A stretch of 64,000 nt of DNA from Salinimicrobium sp. TH3 (GCF_026676115.1 NZ_JAPONB010000001.1:558001-622000); one strand, 5' to 3'; counted from the first letter of the stretch, positions 34,368-44,250 are shown. Notes: generated from the letters alone by a model not told the origin. Numbers and translations: made by a program.

Positions 34368-35822
34368 ATGAAAACAATTTCTAACATCATTCTTGCACTG
34401 CTCTTCTGCAGTTTATTGTTGTCCTGTTCTAAAGATGATGATATTCATGAGACTCCTACCCTGCTAATTGCCGACCTGTTTGAAGATACTTCTATTATGG
34501 AAAATTCTTCTGAAATAGAATTCAAGGTAGATTTTAACAGGCCTTCAGCAGTAGACGGATCTATTGTTTTGAAAGTTACCAGCACAAATAATGAGGAATT
34601 TCAAACAAACCCTCCGGTAATCAATGGCGAAATCGAACTGGAAGTAACTAAAGGAAGCGGCTATTCAATTTTCACGATTAGCCCTGTAAATAATAATCTA
34701 GTTGATGGTAACAGTACGGTAAAATTCGAGCTGGAAGAAAGCAGTGAGGGAATAAGTTTCGGAACTAAACGAACTGCAGATGTCGTAATTATGGACGACG
34801 ACACACCCGCTACTGCTTCATTTGTTACTCCTTCTTTGAACCTTTTGGAGAACGAACCTGGAGGCGTAGAAGTGAAAATTCTTTTGGCAGGATTTTCAGT
34901 ACCCGAAAGCTCCCTGCTGGTAGAAATAGAAGGCAATACCGATAATTACTTTATAAGTTCCTACCCGGCTATGGACCAAAACCAAAGGATCACCATACCT
35001 GTCGCTTCAGGAACTCTGTACACCACCTTCCAGATCTATCCCAGGGATAATTCCTTACTTGAAAATCACCACGATTTGAAGCTTAGACTGGTCCCAAATA
35101 ATGCGGGAGTGAACATAGGTTCACTTTCTGAAATAAACCTTTCCCTCAAGGATGACGAGATTTATGGAAAGATAAAATCTGTTGAAACGGTTACCACCAA
35201 CGGCAAAAGAGATAAAAGAACTTACGAATATGGCGTGGACGGAAAAGTAAACAAGGTTCTATGGGAGGATGAGACTGCATCGCAACCGTCCGGAACAAAT
35301 AATTACTATTATTCCAGCAATGGTTTGATAGAAAGTGTTTCTTCCTTTCCAGGTGATGGCGAGGACTTTTTCTGGGAGAATGGCAAAGTTGTCCGGTCTG
35401 AAGTTATAAGTGGCTTTGCAAAAGTGGGTTACAGTCTTTACGATTACAATACCGCTGGAAGAATAAGTACTAAAACGACCTATAAATTAAAAACGGGTGG
35501 CAGTTTTGAACAATATTCAAAACATGAATATGAATATTATGACGATGGAAACCTAAAAAAGGAAAGCATCTTTAAAGCCGGGAGCAATAATACCTGGGTG
35601 TTTGAAAGCAGCCTTGCGTTGGATAGCTATACCGACAGGATGAATCCGGCTTCCATTGAAATAATTCCCACCCTTAAAGTACAGGAACATTTGCCGCTTT
35701 ACTATACTTTCATAAAAGAAGGCGTAAACATTGTCCATTATTACATCAATAAGTTCAACGAGGAGAACCGGATCACAGAGCGCAAGAGCCAGCTCGAAAC
35801 GGTAACCTACTCTTACTACTAG
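34368..35822 (+). CDS. Large lipoprotein with Calx-beta-like domains
   Basis: A protein of 484 residues. Lipobox LLLSC (Cys20), then two Calx-beta-like domains of about 110 residues (pattern FxVDFNRPS...VVIMDDD and VKILLAGFSVP...LSLKDDE), each ending in an acidic DDD/DDE turn. The C-terminal 220 residues have YD/RHS-like strands (TYEYGVDGKVNKVLW, YDYNTAGRISTKT, HEYEYYDDGNLKKES). Probably a surface-exposed adhesion or scaffold protein; no enzyme motif. A terminator follows at once. Confidence 0.75.
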   Translation: MKTISNIILALLFCSLLLSCSKDDDIHETPTLLIADLFEDTSIMENSSEIEFKVDFNRPSAVDGSIVLKVTSTNNEEFQTNPPVINGEIELEVTKGSGYSIFTISPVNNNLVDGNSTVKFELEESSEGISFGTKRTADVVIMDDDTPATASFVTPSLNLLENEPGGVEVKILLAGFSVPESSLLVEIEGNTDNYFISSYPAMDQNQRITIPVASGTLYTTFQIYPRDNSLLENHHDLKLRLVPNNAGVNIGSLSEINLSLKDDEIYGKIKSVETVTTNGKRDKRTYEYGVDGKVNKVLWEDETASQPSGTNNYYYSSNGLIESVSSFPGDGEDFFWENGKVVRSEVISGFAKVGYSLYDYNTAGRISTKTTYKLKTGGSFEQYSKHEYEYYDDGNLKKESIFKAGSNNTWVFESSLALDSYTDRMNPASIEIIPTLKVQEHLPLYYTFIKEGVNIVHYYINKFNEENRITERKSQLETVTYSYY

Positions 35823-35828
35823 AATTAC

Positions 35829-35860
35829 AAAACCGGCCGATTGGCCGGTTTTTTCTTTTT
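35829..35860 (+). terminator. Terminator after the Calx-beta lipoprotein gene
   Basis: AAAACCGGCC, GATT loop, GGCCGGTTTT, then TTCTTTTT, seven bases after the stop codon. Confidence 0.88.
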
Positions 35861-36299
35861 AAATCCACTGCCCCGGAAAAGCTTATTGGCTGTGAAATAA
35901 AAATTAGTTGCCCAGGTTTCTATTTTTTTAAAAGAAAAAGAATCTGAATGTTAGCAAAAAAGAGAATGATACGCCATTAATTTCCCGAAGATAAATTAAA
36001 GTAATAGCTCTACCGGAATTATCAGAAAGCTTCTAAAGACTACCTTTTTTTTAGCTTCACCTTGTTGGGTATCATAATTTGTTCAAAGTAAAACCTGCTT
36101 TTGCTATTTCAAATCCTGTTCTAATTGTTAAGGTAATTAATCTTACCCCTGGATAACCGGCAAATATCGGAAGTTCCCATAGTGAGATTTTGATTATCTT
36201 TAAAAGATAACCTGACGACAGCCGAAAGGCCATGGCGGGAATTCCCAAATCTACCATTCGCTTCAACCGCAGGCATGTGAACCATTTAAACACACTGCC
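35861..36299. other. 440-base gap without recognised gene
   Basis: A+T-rich leader of the cyclase gene. A 73-codon minus-strand open frame (36072-36293) has no family resemblance and no leader signals, so it was left out. No repeat of the dispersed families is present. Confidence 0.5.
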
Positions 36300-38207
36300 A
36301 TGCGTATAAAGATCATCATACTTATATGCATATTAAGCGAATTCCCCTTGAAGGCTCAGGTGAACCTCGACTCCCTCTATTCGGTTTGGCAAGACCAAAC
36401 CCAACCAGATTCCATTAGAACTAATGCCTTCTCTGACTATATCTGGGATGGTTATCTTTTTTCTCAACCCGATTCGGCAGCTATTTTAGCAGAAGAATTG
36501 GTTTCTTTCGGGAAGGATAACAATTATTTGAGGGCACAATTTGCGGGATATACCCTTCAGGGAGTATCATGGGTGAACAGGAGTGATTATAAAAAGACAC
36601 TATCCTATTACATACGGGCCCTGGAGATTGCCAAAGAGATGGATCATCCTGCTGCTCTTGCCATTGCATACAGTAACCTGGGGAGTGTTTATCATGATAA
36701 AGGTGACTTAACAGCAGCTCTGGATAACTACCTTAAAAGTCTGGAGGCTAATCCAACTATGAAGATGGGTACTACCTTCCTTAATATTGGAAACATCTAT
36801 AAGAACCAGGGTAATTTGACAAAGGCGCTTGAATATTACAGGAAAAGTTTGGAGCTGAATAAAAAAGAAGGGCATCAGCACGAGCAGGCAAGTAGCCTTT
36901 CCATGATTGGAGGCATCTATAGGGAGCAGGAGGATTACGCTCGTTCCCTCGACTATTATTCCCGAAGCCTTAAGATCTTTAAGCAAATCAACAACCAAAA
37001 CGGAATTGCCGATACTTATAGTGATATAGGAGTTTTGTACGACAAGCAAGGTGAATATCAAGAAGCGCTGAGGTACCACAAAAAGAGTTTAGCAGTTTAC
37101 GAACAACTGGGAAATATGGATGGTGTTGCTCTATCTTTAAATAATCTGGGGGCAATTAACCTGGAATTAGGAGACTATGGCAAAGCACTTGAAAATTGTC
37201 AAAGAGGTTTTGATATTTCTGTAAATATCCAGTCGCTGGTTAGAAAAAGGGCGAGCTGCTCTTGCTTATATGATGCCCATAAAGCTCTTGGCAATGATGA
37301 CAAAGCCCTCTACTATCTTGAGCTGTTGAAGGCTGTTGAGGATAGTCTGAATACCAGGGAAACAGCAAAAAGACTTCAGCAAATGGAGTTTCAGGAAGAA
37401 GCCCGCTTGATTCAGGAAGCGCATGAAGAAGAAGTGCGCCGGAAAGAAAGAACAAGAAACATAAGCTTCATAGCAGGTATATTTTTCTTGCTTTTAGCCG
37501 GGAGCTTTTACATGCGCTGGCATTATGTGCGTAAATCAAAGGCTTCTTTACAAATTGAAAAAGATCGTTCAGAAAACCTGCTGCTGAACATTCTTCCTGA
37601 AGAAATTGCCCGGGAGCTTAAGGAAAAAGGGAAAGCTGATGCGCGGGAATTCGATATGGTAAGTATTCTTTTCACCGATTTCAAAAATTTTACAGAGCAG
37701 GGCGCTAAACTGACTGCTACAGAGCTGGTGAATGATATCAATGACTGCTTTGAGGCTTTTGATGCAATCATCGAGAAATACGGAATTGAAAAGATCAAAA
37801 CTATTGGTGATGCCTACATGGCGGCCGGTGGTTTGCCGGTTCCTTCAAGCGATTCAGTAAAAAGAACGGTTTTGGCTGCACTGGAAATGCAGGAATTCAT
37901 AAGCAAACGAAAAGCAAAAATGGAGGCTTTGGAAAAACAGGCTTTTGAAATGCGTGTAGGCATTCATACCGGCCCGGTGGTGGCAGGCATAGTGGGCATA
38001 AAGAAGTTTCAGTATGATGTGTGGGGAGATACGGTCAACACCGCCAGTCGAATGGAATCTCATGGGGAGGTGGGACTGGTGAACATAAGTCAAACTACCT
38101 ATGATCTACTTAAAGATGATCCTGAATTCAATTTTCAAAGCCGGGGTAAAATAGTAGCAAAAGGTAAAGGTGAGATCGAGATGTATTTTGTCGCCAGGAA
38201 AAAATAA
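36300..38207 (+). CDS. TPR-containing membrane adenylate cyclase (class III)
   Basis: A protein of 635 residues. Signal peptide (1-19), about seven tetratricopeptide repeats (80-330, repeated ALDNYLKSLE / ALEYYRKSLE / YSDIGVLYDKQGEY patterns), a short coiled region, one membrane helix near 386-405 (FIAGIFFLLLAGSFYM) and a class III cyclase domain from about 450. Metal aspartates are D460 (FTDFKNFTEQ) and D504 (KTIGDAYMAAGG). The Lys in KIKTIGD and Asp in FQYDVWGD are the adenine-type residues, so cAMP rather than cGMP is the predicted product. The periplasmic TPR part may sense a ligand or partner. Monocistronic. Confidence 0.93.
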   Translation: MRIKIIILICILSEFPLKAQVNLDSLYSVWQDQTQPDSIRTNAFSDYIWDGYLFSQPDSAAILAEELVSFGKDNNYLRAQFAGYTLQGVSWVNRSDYKKTLSYYIRALEIAKEMDHPAALAIAYSNLGSVYHDKGDLTAALDNYLKSLEANPTMKMGTTFLNIGNIYKNQGNLTKALEYYRKSLELNKKEGHQHEQASSLSMIGGIYREQEDYARSLDYYSRSLKIFKQINNQNGIADTYSDIGVLYDKQGEYQEALRYHKKSLAVYEQLGNMDGVALSLNNLGAINLELGDYGKALENCQRGFDISVNIQSLVRKRASCSCLYDAHKALGNDDKALYYLELLKAVEDSLNTRETAKRLQQMEFQEEARLIQEAHEEEVRRKERTRNISFIAGIFFLLLAGSFYMRWHYVRKSKASLQIEKDRSENLLLNILPEEIARELKEKGKADAREFDMVSILFTDFKNFTEQGAKLTATELVNDINDCFEAFDAIIEKYGIEKIKTIGDAYMAAGGLPVPSSDSVKRTVLAALEMQEFISKRKAKMEALEKQAFEMRVGIHTGPVVAGIVGIKKFQYDVWGDTVNTASRMESHGEVGLVNISQTTYDLLKDDPEFNFQSRGKIVAKGKGEIEMYFVARKK

Positions 38208-38343
38208 GAAGGGAAAAACCCCGAAAAGAAAATCTCCCATTAAATTCTTTATTTAACCCAGGGCCTAATTTGCTTTAAAATAGATTCGACATTTTAAGTG
38301 TAACATTCTTTATAAAGATTTGTCATTATTTGAAACAAGAACA

Positions 38344-39828
38344 ATGAAAAGGATCTTCACAATAATAGTTATCAGTTTCCTCTTTTTATCTTTTAAACCA
38401 CATCAAAAAGATGAGGCTATTACCTATACCATTGCATTTAACAGGGATAATATCAACACTGCAAAAGTAAAAGCTGAATTTACACCAAAGGACAGTATTC
38501 TGTTTATGGATTATGGAGCAGACCATCTCGAAAAACGATGGGCAACTTTTATTCATAATATTAAGGCGGTGAACGGGGAAGGGAAACCAATTACAATGGA
38601 AGAACTTCCCGATGCTAAGTGGAAAATCCACGCCCCACTTAATGAAAAGATCGTTTTGACCTATGATGTGCATCTCGATCATGAAGATTACGAATGGGAC
38701 GGTGGTATAGACGGAGTGGCATATGCTACCGGAATGGGCGTATTTTACACGGGAAGAACCCTGTTCATTATGAATGGAGAATATCGAAAAAATATTGAGG
38801 TTGATTTCCAGCTACCTCAAAATTGGCAGGTCACCACACTCTGGTCTATAAAGAGCGATGTTGCTTCTGTCTACCGGGTAAGGGACAATAACGACCTGGC
38901 GAAGGCAATGATATTTGCTGGAACCCATAAAGAGTTTTCTATAAAAAGGGATGACTTTGAATTGGTGTTTGCACTTGGCAGTACAGAAATTATCAATGAT
39001 GAAGCCACTTACCGGAATCTGGCAGAAGGTGTGTTAGATTATTATATAGCACTTATGGGCGGAATCCCAAGACCTGCGCCTGAGGATCCATTTAAAAAGA
39101 TGGTTGTGGTTATTAGTTCCCATCCATCCATTACAGATGGTGAAGTCATTGGAAATAATATTAGTATTCTTATTGAGAAAGATGCTGATCAATTCTCAAA
39201 AACCATTTCCAGATTCATTTTTGCTCACGAATTCTTCCATCTGTGGAACGGCAAATCTTTTAGACCGGCCGGTGAAGATACAGAATGGTTCCGGGAAGGA
39301 CTTACTAACTATTATACCTTAAAGGCATTACACCAGGTTGAGTTCTTAAATGATGAATCCTATTTGGATTTTTTAAGTAACTTCTTCTATGCCCGTTACA
39401 TCAATGATCCCGGAGTAGGGACCTTGTCGATGTCAAAAGGTGAAGAAAAGCATGAACATTGGGGATTGGTATATGGCGGTGGTATGCTCGCGGGAATCGC
39501 TCAGGATATGATCATTCGCAATGCTACAAACAATGAAAAAAGCATGGATGATCTAATGAGAAGTTTATATTTTAAATATGGGAATAGTAGCGATGCCTAT
39601 ACCCTTGAAGAACTTCAACGTTCGATGTCTGTCCTGAGTGGTACTGATCAATCAGATTTTTTCAATTCCTATATTTTAGGCACCAACAAAATCCCGATCG
39701 AAAATTATTTGCCACTGGCCGGACTGAACGCCAGCATTGAGAATGGAAATTTAATACTGTCAAAAAAGGAGCAGCAAAGACCGGAGCAACAAAGAATAAT
39801 GGAAGGATTATTTGGGGCATTAAAGTAA
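38344..39828 (+). CDS. Exported gluzincin metalloprotease (M61/M1-like)
   Basis: A protein of 494 residues from the ATG at 38344; an upstream in-frame start at 38320 lacks signal-peptide logic. Signal peptide (TIIVISFLFLSF), beta-rich N-terminal domain to about 270, then a catalytic domain with H295-E-F-F-H299 and, 19 residues on, E318 in WFREGLTNYY as third zinc ligand, the M1/M61 gluzincin pattern. YGGGMLAGIAQDM lies in the C-terminal half. Probably a periplasmic or surface aminopeptidase. No neighbour points to a substrate. Confidence 0.88.
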   Translation: MKRIFTIIVISFLFLSFKPHQKDEAITYTIAFNRDNINTAKVKAEFTPKDSILFMDYGADHLEKRWATFIHNIKAVNGEGKPITMEELPDAKWKIHAPLNEKIVLTYDVHLDHEDYEWDGGIDGVAYATGMGVFYTGRTLFIMNGEYRKNIEVDFQLPQNWQVTTLWSIKSDVASVYRVRDNNDLAKAMIFAGTHKEFSIKRDDFELVFALGSTEIINDEATYRNLAEGVLDYYIALMGGIPRPAPEDPFKKMVVVISSHPSITDGEVIGNNISILIEKDADQFSKTISRFIFAHEFFHLWNGKSFRPAGEDTEWFREGLTNYYTLKALHQVEFLNDESYLDFLSNFFYARYINDPGVGTLSMSKGEEKHEHWGLVYGGGMLAGIAQDMIIRNATNNEKSMDDLMRSLYFKYGNSSDAYTLEELQRSMSVLSGTDQSDFFNSYILGTNKIPIENYLPLAGLNASIENGNLILSKKEQQRPEQQRIMEGLFGALK

Positions 39829-40135
39829 AAGGCAAAATCTAGATTTAATGTTGTCCCAATTGGAAAGGCTGAGGTTTTAAAGGTTCCAATTGCGAAATGC
39901 CGATACCAAAATCTAACCCGTACTTCTACAATCTAACTTCAAGAATCCCCTTCCCAAAATATCATTTTTAGAACCTTTTCCACAGCAATTTCTGGTTGGT
40001 GACAATGAAGCATGTTTAGAAAGTTTCTCTAATGAAAATGCTGCTATGTAGGAATTTATACTATTTTTAACAATCCTTACAAAATTATTGTAAAGTAATA
40101 CTCCAATACGCGAGCACATTGACAATTCAGAATAA
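39829..40135. other. 307-base gap with heptad tract and palindrome copy
   Basis: AAAATCT, AACCCG(-), TACTTCT, ACAATCT, AACTTCA heptads at 39908-39942, then CAAAATATCATTTTTAG (39955-39971), a diverged copy of the dispersed palindrome. The rest is A+T-rich leader of the next gene. Confidence 0.6.
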
Positions 40136-41362
40136 ATGAAACAACAATTACTTCTAGTCCTGGCAACAGCATTTATTAGCTTCAACTGCTATTCCCAGAT
40201 CAATTTCGAAAAAGGATATTACATTGATAATGAAGATCAAAAGACAGATGTCCTGATAAAAAACATTGACTGGAAAAATAATCCCACCGAATTTGAATTT
40301 AAACTTTCAGAGGATAACGAATCCAGGAATGCCGCAATTAAAACAGTAAAGGAATTTGGAATATACAACGTTTCAAAATTCAGCCGGCACCAGGTAAATA
40401 TTGATCGATCCAGTGGGAATTTAGATCTCTTGAGTGAAGACAGTAGCCCTGAATTTAAGGAAGAAGAGCTTTTTTTAGAAGTATTAATAGAGGGAAAAGC
40501 TAATCTATACCTGTATACTGACGGTAATATTACAAGATATTTTTACAGTAAAGATGATTCCAAAATTGAACAATTGATATTTAAAAAATATTTGACTCCC
40601 AACAATAATATTGGTACAAATGAGGGGTACAAACAACAATTATGGAATGATTTGGAATGTTTGACTTTTACAAGGAGAAAGGTTGAAAATGTAGACTACA
40701 GGAGAAATGAGTTAGTAAGTTTTTTTGAAGATTATAACAAGTGCCATAACGAGGACTATGTTAATTTTGAAGAAATGCAAAAAAAGGATCTATTCAATTT
40801 AAATATCCGGCCCGGTTTTAATTATTCATCTCTTACCATACACAACAAGGTTACTGATTACAAGGATACCGATTTTGATAAGGAATTCGGGTTTAGGTTA
40901 GGAATAGAGGGAGAATTCATTATGCCCTTTAATAAAAACAAATGGGCGATCATACTTGAACCAACATATCGTAACTATAAATCTGAACAGTCGCAGGAAT
41001 CGGGTAGCGTTTCAGGGGGGATCCTTGTTTCAAAAGTTGATTACAAATCAATTGAACTGCCAATAGGGGTGCGGCACTATTTATACTTCAGTGATAATTC
41101 GAAACTTTTTTTAAACGCTTCTTACGTTGTTGATCTTAATCTCGATTCAACACTTGAATTCTTTAGACAGGATGGCTCAATGCACTCCTCACTGGACATT
41201 AAACCAAAAGGAGTTATAGCACTGGGTATTGGATATAAAATCAAGGATAAATACAGCATTGAAATGCGATATCATACCAGCCGGGAACTATTAGTTGGAT
41301 ACGCTTACTGGAGATCTGATTATGAAACTGTTTCAATGGTATTTGGATATTCCTTGTTTTAA
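40136..41362 (+). CDS. Exported protein with C-terminal outer-membrane barrel
   Basis: A protein of 408 residues. Signal peptide 1-21 (ending CYSQ). Residues 22-200 are a soluble, charged region with a NxGYYID opening. From about 215 to the end there are barrel strands (IRPGFNYSSLTI, FGFRLGIEGEFIMPF, WAIILEPTYRNYKS, SIELPIGVRHYLYF, VIALGIGYKIKDKYSIEMRYHTSRELL), closing with GYSLF. It resembles PorT/outer-membrane beta-barrel proteins of Bacteroidetes. A small membrane-protein gene follows after 15 bases. Confidence 0.75.
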   Translation: MKQQLLLVLATAFISFNCYSQINFEKGYYIDNEDQKTDVLIKNIDWKNNPTEFEFKLSEDNESRNAAIKTVKEFGIYNVSKFSRHQVNIDRSSGNLDLLSEDSSPEFKEEELFLEVLIEGKANLYLYTDGNITRYFYSKDDSKIEQLIFKKYLTPNNNIGTNEGYKQQLWNDLECLTFTRRKVENVDYRRNELVSFFEDYNKCHNEDYVNFEEMQKKDLFNLNIRPGFNYSSLTIHNKVTDYKDTDFDKEFGFRLGIEGEFIMPFNKNKWAIILEPTYRNYKSEQSQESGSVSGGILVSKVDYKSIELPIGVRHYLYFSDNSKLFLNASYVVDLNLDSTLEFFRQDGSMHSSLDIKPKGVIALGIGYKIKDKYSIEMRYHTSRELLVGYAYWRSDYETVSMVFGYSLF

Positions 41363-41377
41363 AAAACACCATATAAA

Positions 41378-41530
41378 ATGAATAAGATAAGGATAATTGG
41401 TGCAGTCCTCTTCTGTATTGGAATAGCGGTTCATTTTTTAGTGGATACTGAAGATTTCGGCTTCTGGGCTGGAGCAGCAATGGGAGCGGGTGTGATTATG
41501 TTATTGATCGGAAAAATTAAATGGCCTTAA
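41378..41530 (+). CDS. Small membrane protein, 50 residues
   Basis: The open frame MNKIRIIGAVLFCIG... ends at TAA 41528-41530. Two hydrophobic helices (about 5-20 and 31-45) flank a short acidic loop (VDTEDFGFW). It has an ATG with an A-rich leader and starts 15 bases after the barrel-protein gene, so it is probably translated with it. No homologue is recognised. Short, but both the coding pattern and the membrane-helix pair look real. Confidence 0.6.
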   Translation: MNKIRIIGAVLFCIGIAVHFLVDTEDFGFWAGAAMGAGVIMLLIGKIKWP

Positions 41531-41626
41531 CTGATCTCTCCATAGATTAATGTGAATAATGGAATGAAACTTTGAATTTATCCATAGACCTGAAATGGTT
41601 TTCAAAGTAACTTAAATATATCCGTT

Positions 41627-42127
41627 TTGACTAAAACAAATCTCTTTCTCCTCCTCAGCTTTTTAATGGCTGCAAGTTTAACCGGCTGGTTCTATTACCA
41701 GGTTGATCATGAGGTGGGGGAAATTAATTATGATGACAGCCGGGATGATCCTGCCTTTGAACTTTGTGATGAAGATAGAGTGCAACAGGATTATTCTCCT
41801 GTTGGTGCCAATTATCGCGGCGGAAAAAAAGCTATCGAAAGAGAACTCCTGGAAGGGTTGCAGGAGAAGTTAATTTTTGAAGGATCTGGCTTGATTACCC
41901 TTAGGTTTGTCGTGAACTGCAAGGGGGAAACAGGACGCTTCAGGATATGGGCTATAGACGGGGAAATACAGGAAAAAGAATTTATTCAGGAGCAAATCCA
42001 TATGTTTAAAACTTCCGTAGCACAACTGGAGCATTGGGAACCGGGCTGGTGGGAAGAAAAGATATTTGACAGCTATTACCAGGTCAATTTTAAGATCAAA
42101 GACGGAAAGATCACAGATATTTTCTAG
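41627..42127 (+). CDS. Single-pass membrane-anchored protein with TonB_C-like region
   Basis: A protein of 166 residues starting at TTG (41627); no ATG is better placed. N-terminal helix FLLLSFLMAASLTGWFYY, then a periplasmic part with YRGGKKAIERELLEGLQ and LITLRFVVNCKGETGRFRIW, which resembles the TonB C-terminal fold used in Bacteroidetes. The TPR gene at 42133 begins five bases after the stop, so the two probably function together at the inner membrane. Confidence 0.75.
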   Translation: MTKTNLFLLLSFLMAASLTGWFYYQVDHEVGEINYDDSRDDPAFELCDEDRVQQDYSPVGANYRGGKKAIERELLEGLQEKLIFEGSGLITLRFVVNCKGETGRFRIWAIDGEIQEKEFIQEQIHMFKTSVAQLEHWEPGWWEEKIFDSYYQVNFKIKDGKITDIF

Positions 42128-42132
42128 AGCTT

Positions 42133-42975
42133 ATGAGAAAGTTTTTCAACATTCTAAAGATTATCCTTACCGTGATTTTGTTTGCCTATTCGCTGTGCTT
42201 TCTGCTTTTCATTTTTGTCATGCCTAAAGAAAGGCGGTTTGATTTTGCAGGGCATATGCAGGGCAGTTATTTGTCACAGACGATGTTTGATGTGCTCACC
42301 TGGCAGCATCCAACCTATGCCAAGGCCTATTTCGAACAGTCGGTCGCATTGAATAAACGGGGGGAATACGCCAAAGGATTTCGGTTGCTGGACAGGGCGG
42401 TTGAGCTGGATCCAAAAATGCACCTTGGCTATCGCGGGTACATGAAGCTGCGTTTTCTTCGGGATTATGATGCTGCCCTGGCAGATCTTGACCGTCTCGA
42501 TAGTCTTACTCCAAATCATACCGATGCGCCCTGGGGAGAAGATATTGATTTTCTAAGAGGGGAAGCCTGGTTTGGAAAAGAAAACTACCGGAAGGCGATA
42601 GAAGTATTCAACCGCAGCCTGGAAAACCAGGGGGAGGATTGGGCAGATATTCAAACATTCGTATACCTGGGAACGGCAGAACATAATCTGGGTAATTATG
42701 AGCGGGCTATTGTAGAATACAACAGGGCTTTAAAATATTCTGCTTCAACACCCGAAGCACATATGGGCCTGGCGCAGGTCTATCGGGAAACCGGGGATCT
42801 GGAAAAGGCCCGGGAGCACATTTTAGAAGCAGAGAAGAGCATGGTTTATAAAAGAGAGGATTCCTACAACGAGTATTTGAATGAGATCTATTACAGTGAT
42901 ATAACAGCGATGAAGAAGGAGTTGGATCTTGAGACGGCTTCAACCAATATTGTTGATGAACACTCCCGGTCCTGA
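42133..42975 (+). CDS. Membrane-anchored TPR protein
   Basis: A protein of 280 residues. One N-terminal membrane helix (IILTVILFAYSLCFLLFIFVM), then about five tetratricopeptide repeats (YFEQSVALNKRGEYAKGFRLLDRAVEL, FLRGEAWFGKENYRKAIEVFNRSLE, YLGTAEHNLGNYERAIVEYNRALKY, HMGLAQVYRETGDLEKAREHILEAE). A scaffold role is likely; partner unknown. It is in a unit with the TonB_C-like gene upstream and the GNAT gene 16 bases downstream. Confidence 0.85.
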   Translation: MRKFFNILKIILTVILFAYSLCFLLFIFVMPKERRFDFAGHMQGSYLSQTMFDVLTWQHPTYAKAYFEQSVALNKRGEYAKGFRLLDRAVELDPKMHLGYRGYMKLRFLRDYDAALADLDRLDSLTPNHTDAPWGEDIDFLRGEAWFGKENYRKAIEVFNRSLENQGEDWADIQTFVYLGTAEHNLGNYERAIVEYNRALKYSASTPEAHMGLAQVYRETGDLEKAREHILEAEKSMVYKREDSYNEYLNEIYYSDITAMKKELDLETASTNIVDEHSRS

Positions 42976-42991
42976 AGTTGAAGCTGAAAAA

Positions 42992-43537
42992 ATGACACTA
43001 CTCAATAATTACCTTTTCACTTCCAGGCGGCTCGGTTTCCGGCCATGGACTTTGGATGACCTGGAAGAATTCGCCGCACTGAATGCTGATCCTGCGGTGA
43101 TGAAGTTCTTTCCGAAGCCATTACGCAGGGAGGAGTCGGCTGAGTTTCTTGAAAGGTTATTCGATCATTATGCGAAGCATGGCTACTGCTACTTCGCTGT
43201 GGAGTTGCTGGAGACTGGAGAATTTATTGGCTTCACAGGCCTGGCTTATCAAACTTTTGATTCAGAATTCACGCCGGCCACAGATATTGGCTGGCGGCTT
43301 AAAAGAAGAGCGTGGGGGAAAGGCTATGCTACCGAAGGCGCCAAAAGATGCATTCAATATGCTTTTGAAGACCTGAAGCTGAATAAGATAATTTCCACCT
43401 GCCCAAAATTAAATCATCGTTCTGAACGGACAATGCAGAAGATAGGGATGGTTAAAATGGGAGAGTTTGATCATCCGCGACTTCAGGAGTTTCCCAAACT
43501 TCAAAGCTGCGTGTGGTATGAGCTTGTGAAGGGGTGA
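42992..43537 (+). CDS. GNAT-family N-acetyltransferase (RimJ/RimL-like)
   Basis: A protein of 181 residues from the ATG at 42992. Earlier in-frame starts overlap the TPR gene and add residues that do not fit the fold. It starts TSRRLGFRPWTLDDLEEF, has GEFIGFTGLAYQTFDS, the acetyl-CoA pyrophosphate loop in LKRRAWGKGYATEGAKRC and the final HRSERTMQKIGMVKMGEF. Probably acetylates a small molecule or protein N-terminus; the acceptor is not readable. A weak hairpin (CCGGG/CCCGG plus TTTTATC) at 43541-43567 may end the unit. Confidence 0.9.
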   Translation: MTLLNNYLFTSRRLGFRPWTLDDLEEFAALNADPAVMKFFPKPLRREESAEFLERLFDHYAKHGYCYFAVELLETGEFIGFTGLAYQTFDSEFTPATDIGWRLKRRAWGKGYATEGAKRCIQYAFEDLKLNKIISTCPKLNHRSERTMQKIGMVKMGEFDHPRLQEFPKLQSCVWYELVKG

Positions 43538-43675
43538 AATCCGGGATTTTTCAGCCCGGGTTTTATCATTTTTTTAATAGATTTGGAAACACCTAACAGG
43601 AAAGCCGGTATTTGAAATGCTAATCTTGTGCCGGTGAAATATGCATGTAACTAGCATACTCATTACTCTTTAGAC

Positions 43676-44227
43676 ATGATAAACAGATTACTCAAAACCG
43701 GAACTATAATTGGAATGGCCATATGCGTCATTGGATACATGCTTTTAAAATTGCTTTCCTTATCCGCGGGATATTTCAACATCTATGACATCACATATTC
43801 ATTAACGGCTTTGATGGGTTGCTTATTTATTCTGACGGTTAGCCAATTCGTTAAGGAAAAGATTTACGACGTATTAAAAATTATTGGGCTTCTGTTTGTA
43901 GTGATGTTGGGAACCAGCTTACTCAATGAATTTTATGTTTTTGAATTTAGCAAATATCATGTGTTTTATATCAAAATCCTTCCTATGCTTTTATTTACAG
44001 GGATTTATTCCATGTATCTGGATTACTTCAGAAAAAAGGAAAACCATGATAAATTAGATTATTGGAAAATTATCCTGTTAACGTTGATCATCATTAACGT
44101 ATACTTCATCCATTTCAATTTTCACACCTCCTTATTTAAGGATGTCAATCAGGTTTTATTCTGGATAATCGTTACCGGAATTCTACTGAATGAATATATT
44201 GAGCCGAAAGTGGGGCGCATTGAGTAA
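43676..44227 (+). CDS. Integral membrane protein of unknown function
   Basis: A protein of 183 residues with about five hydrophobic helices (IIGMAICVIGYMLLKLLSL, LTALMGCLFILTVSQFV, IIGLLFVVMLGTSLL, ILPMLLFTGIYSMYL, IILLTLIIINVYFI) and very few charged residues within them. No family recognised. No clear partner; the next gene is on the other strand. Confidence 0.65.
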   Translation: MINRLLKTGTIIGMAICVIGYMLLKLLSLSAGYFNIYDITYSLTALMGCLFILTVSQFVKEKIYDVLKIIGLLFVVMLGTSLLNEFYVFEFSKYHVFYIKILPMLLFTGIYSMYLDYFRKKENHDKLDYWKIILLTLIIINVYFIHFNFHTSLFKDVNQVLFWIIVTGILLNEYIEPKVGRIE

Positions 44228-44250
44228 CATGGGCCACACTGAATAAAATC

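Noticed and set aside
36072-36293. 73-codon minus-strand frame before the cyclase gene
   Set aside because: No leader, no family resemblance, and the composition is typical of a chance frame; left out.
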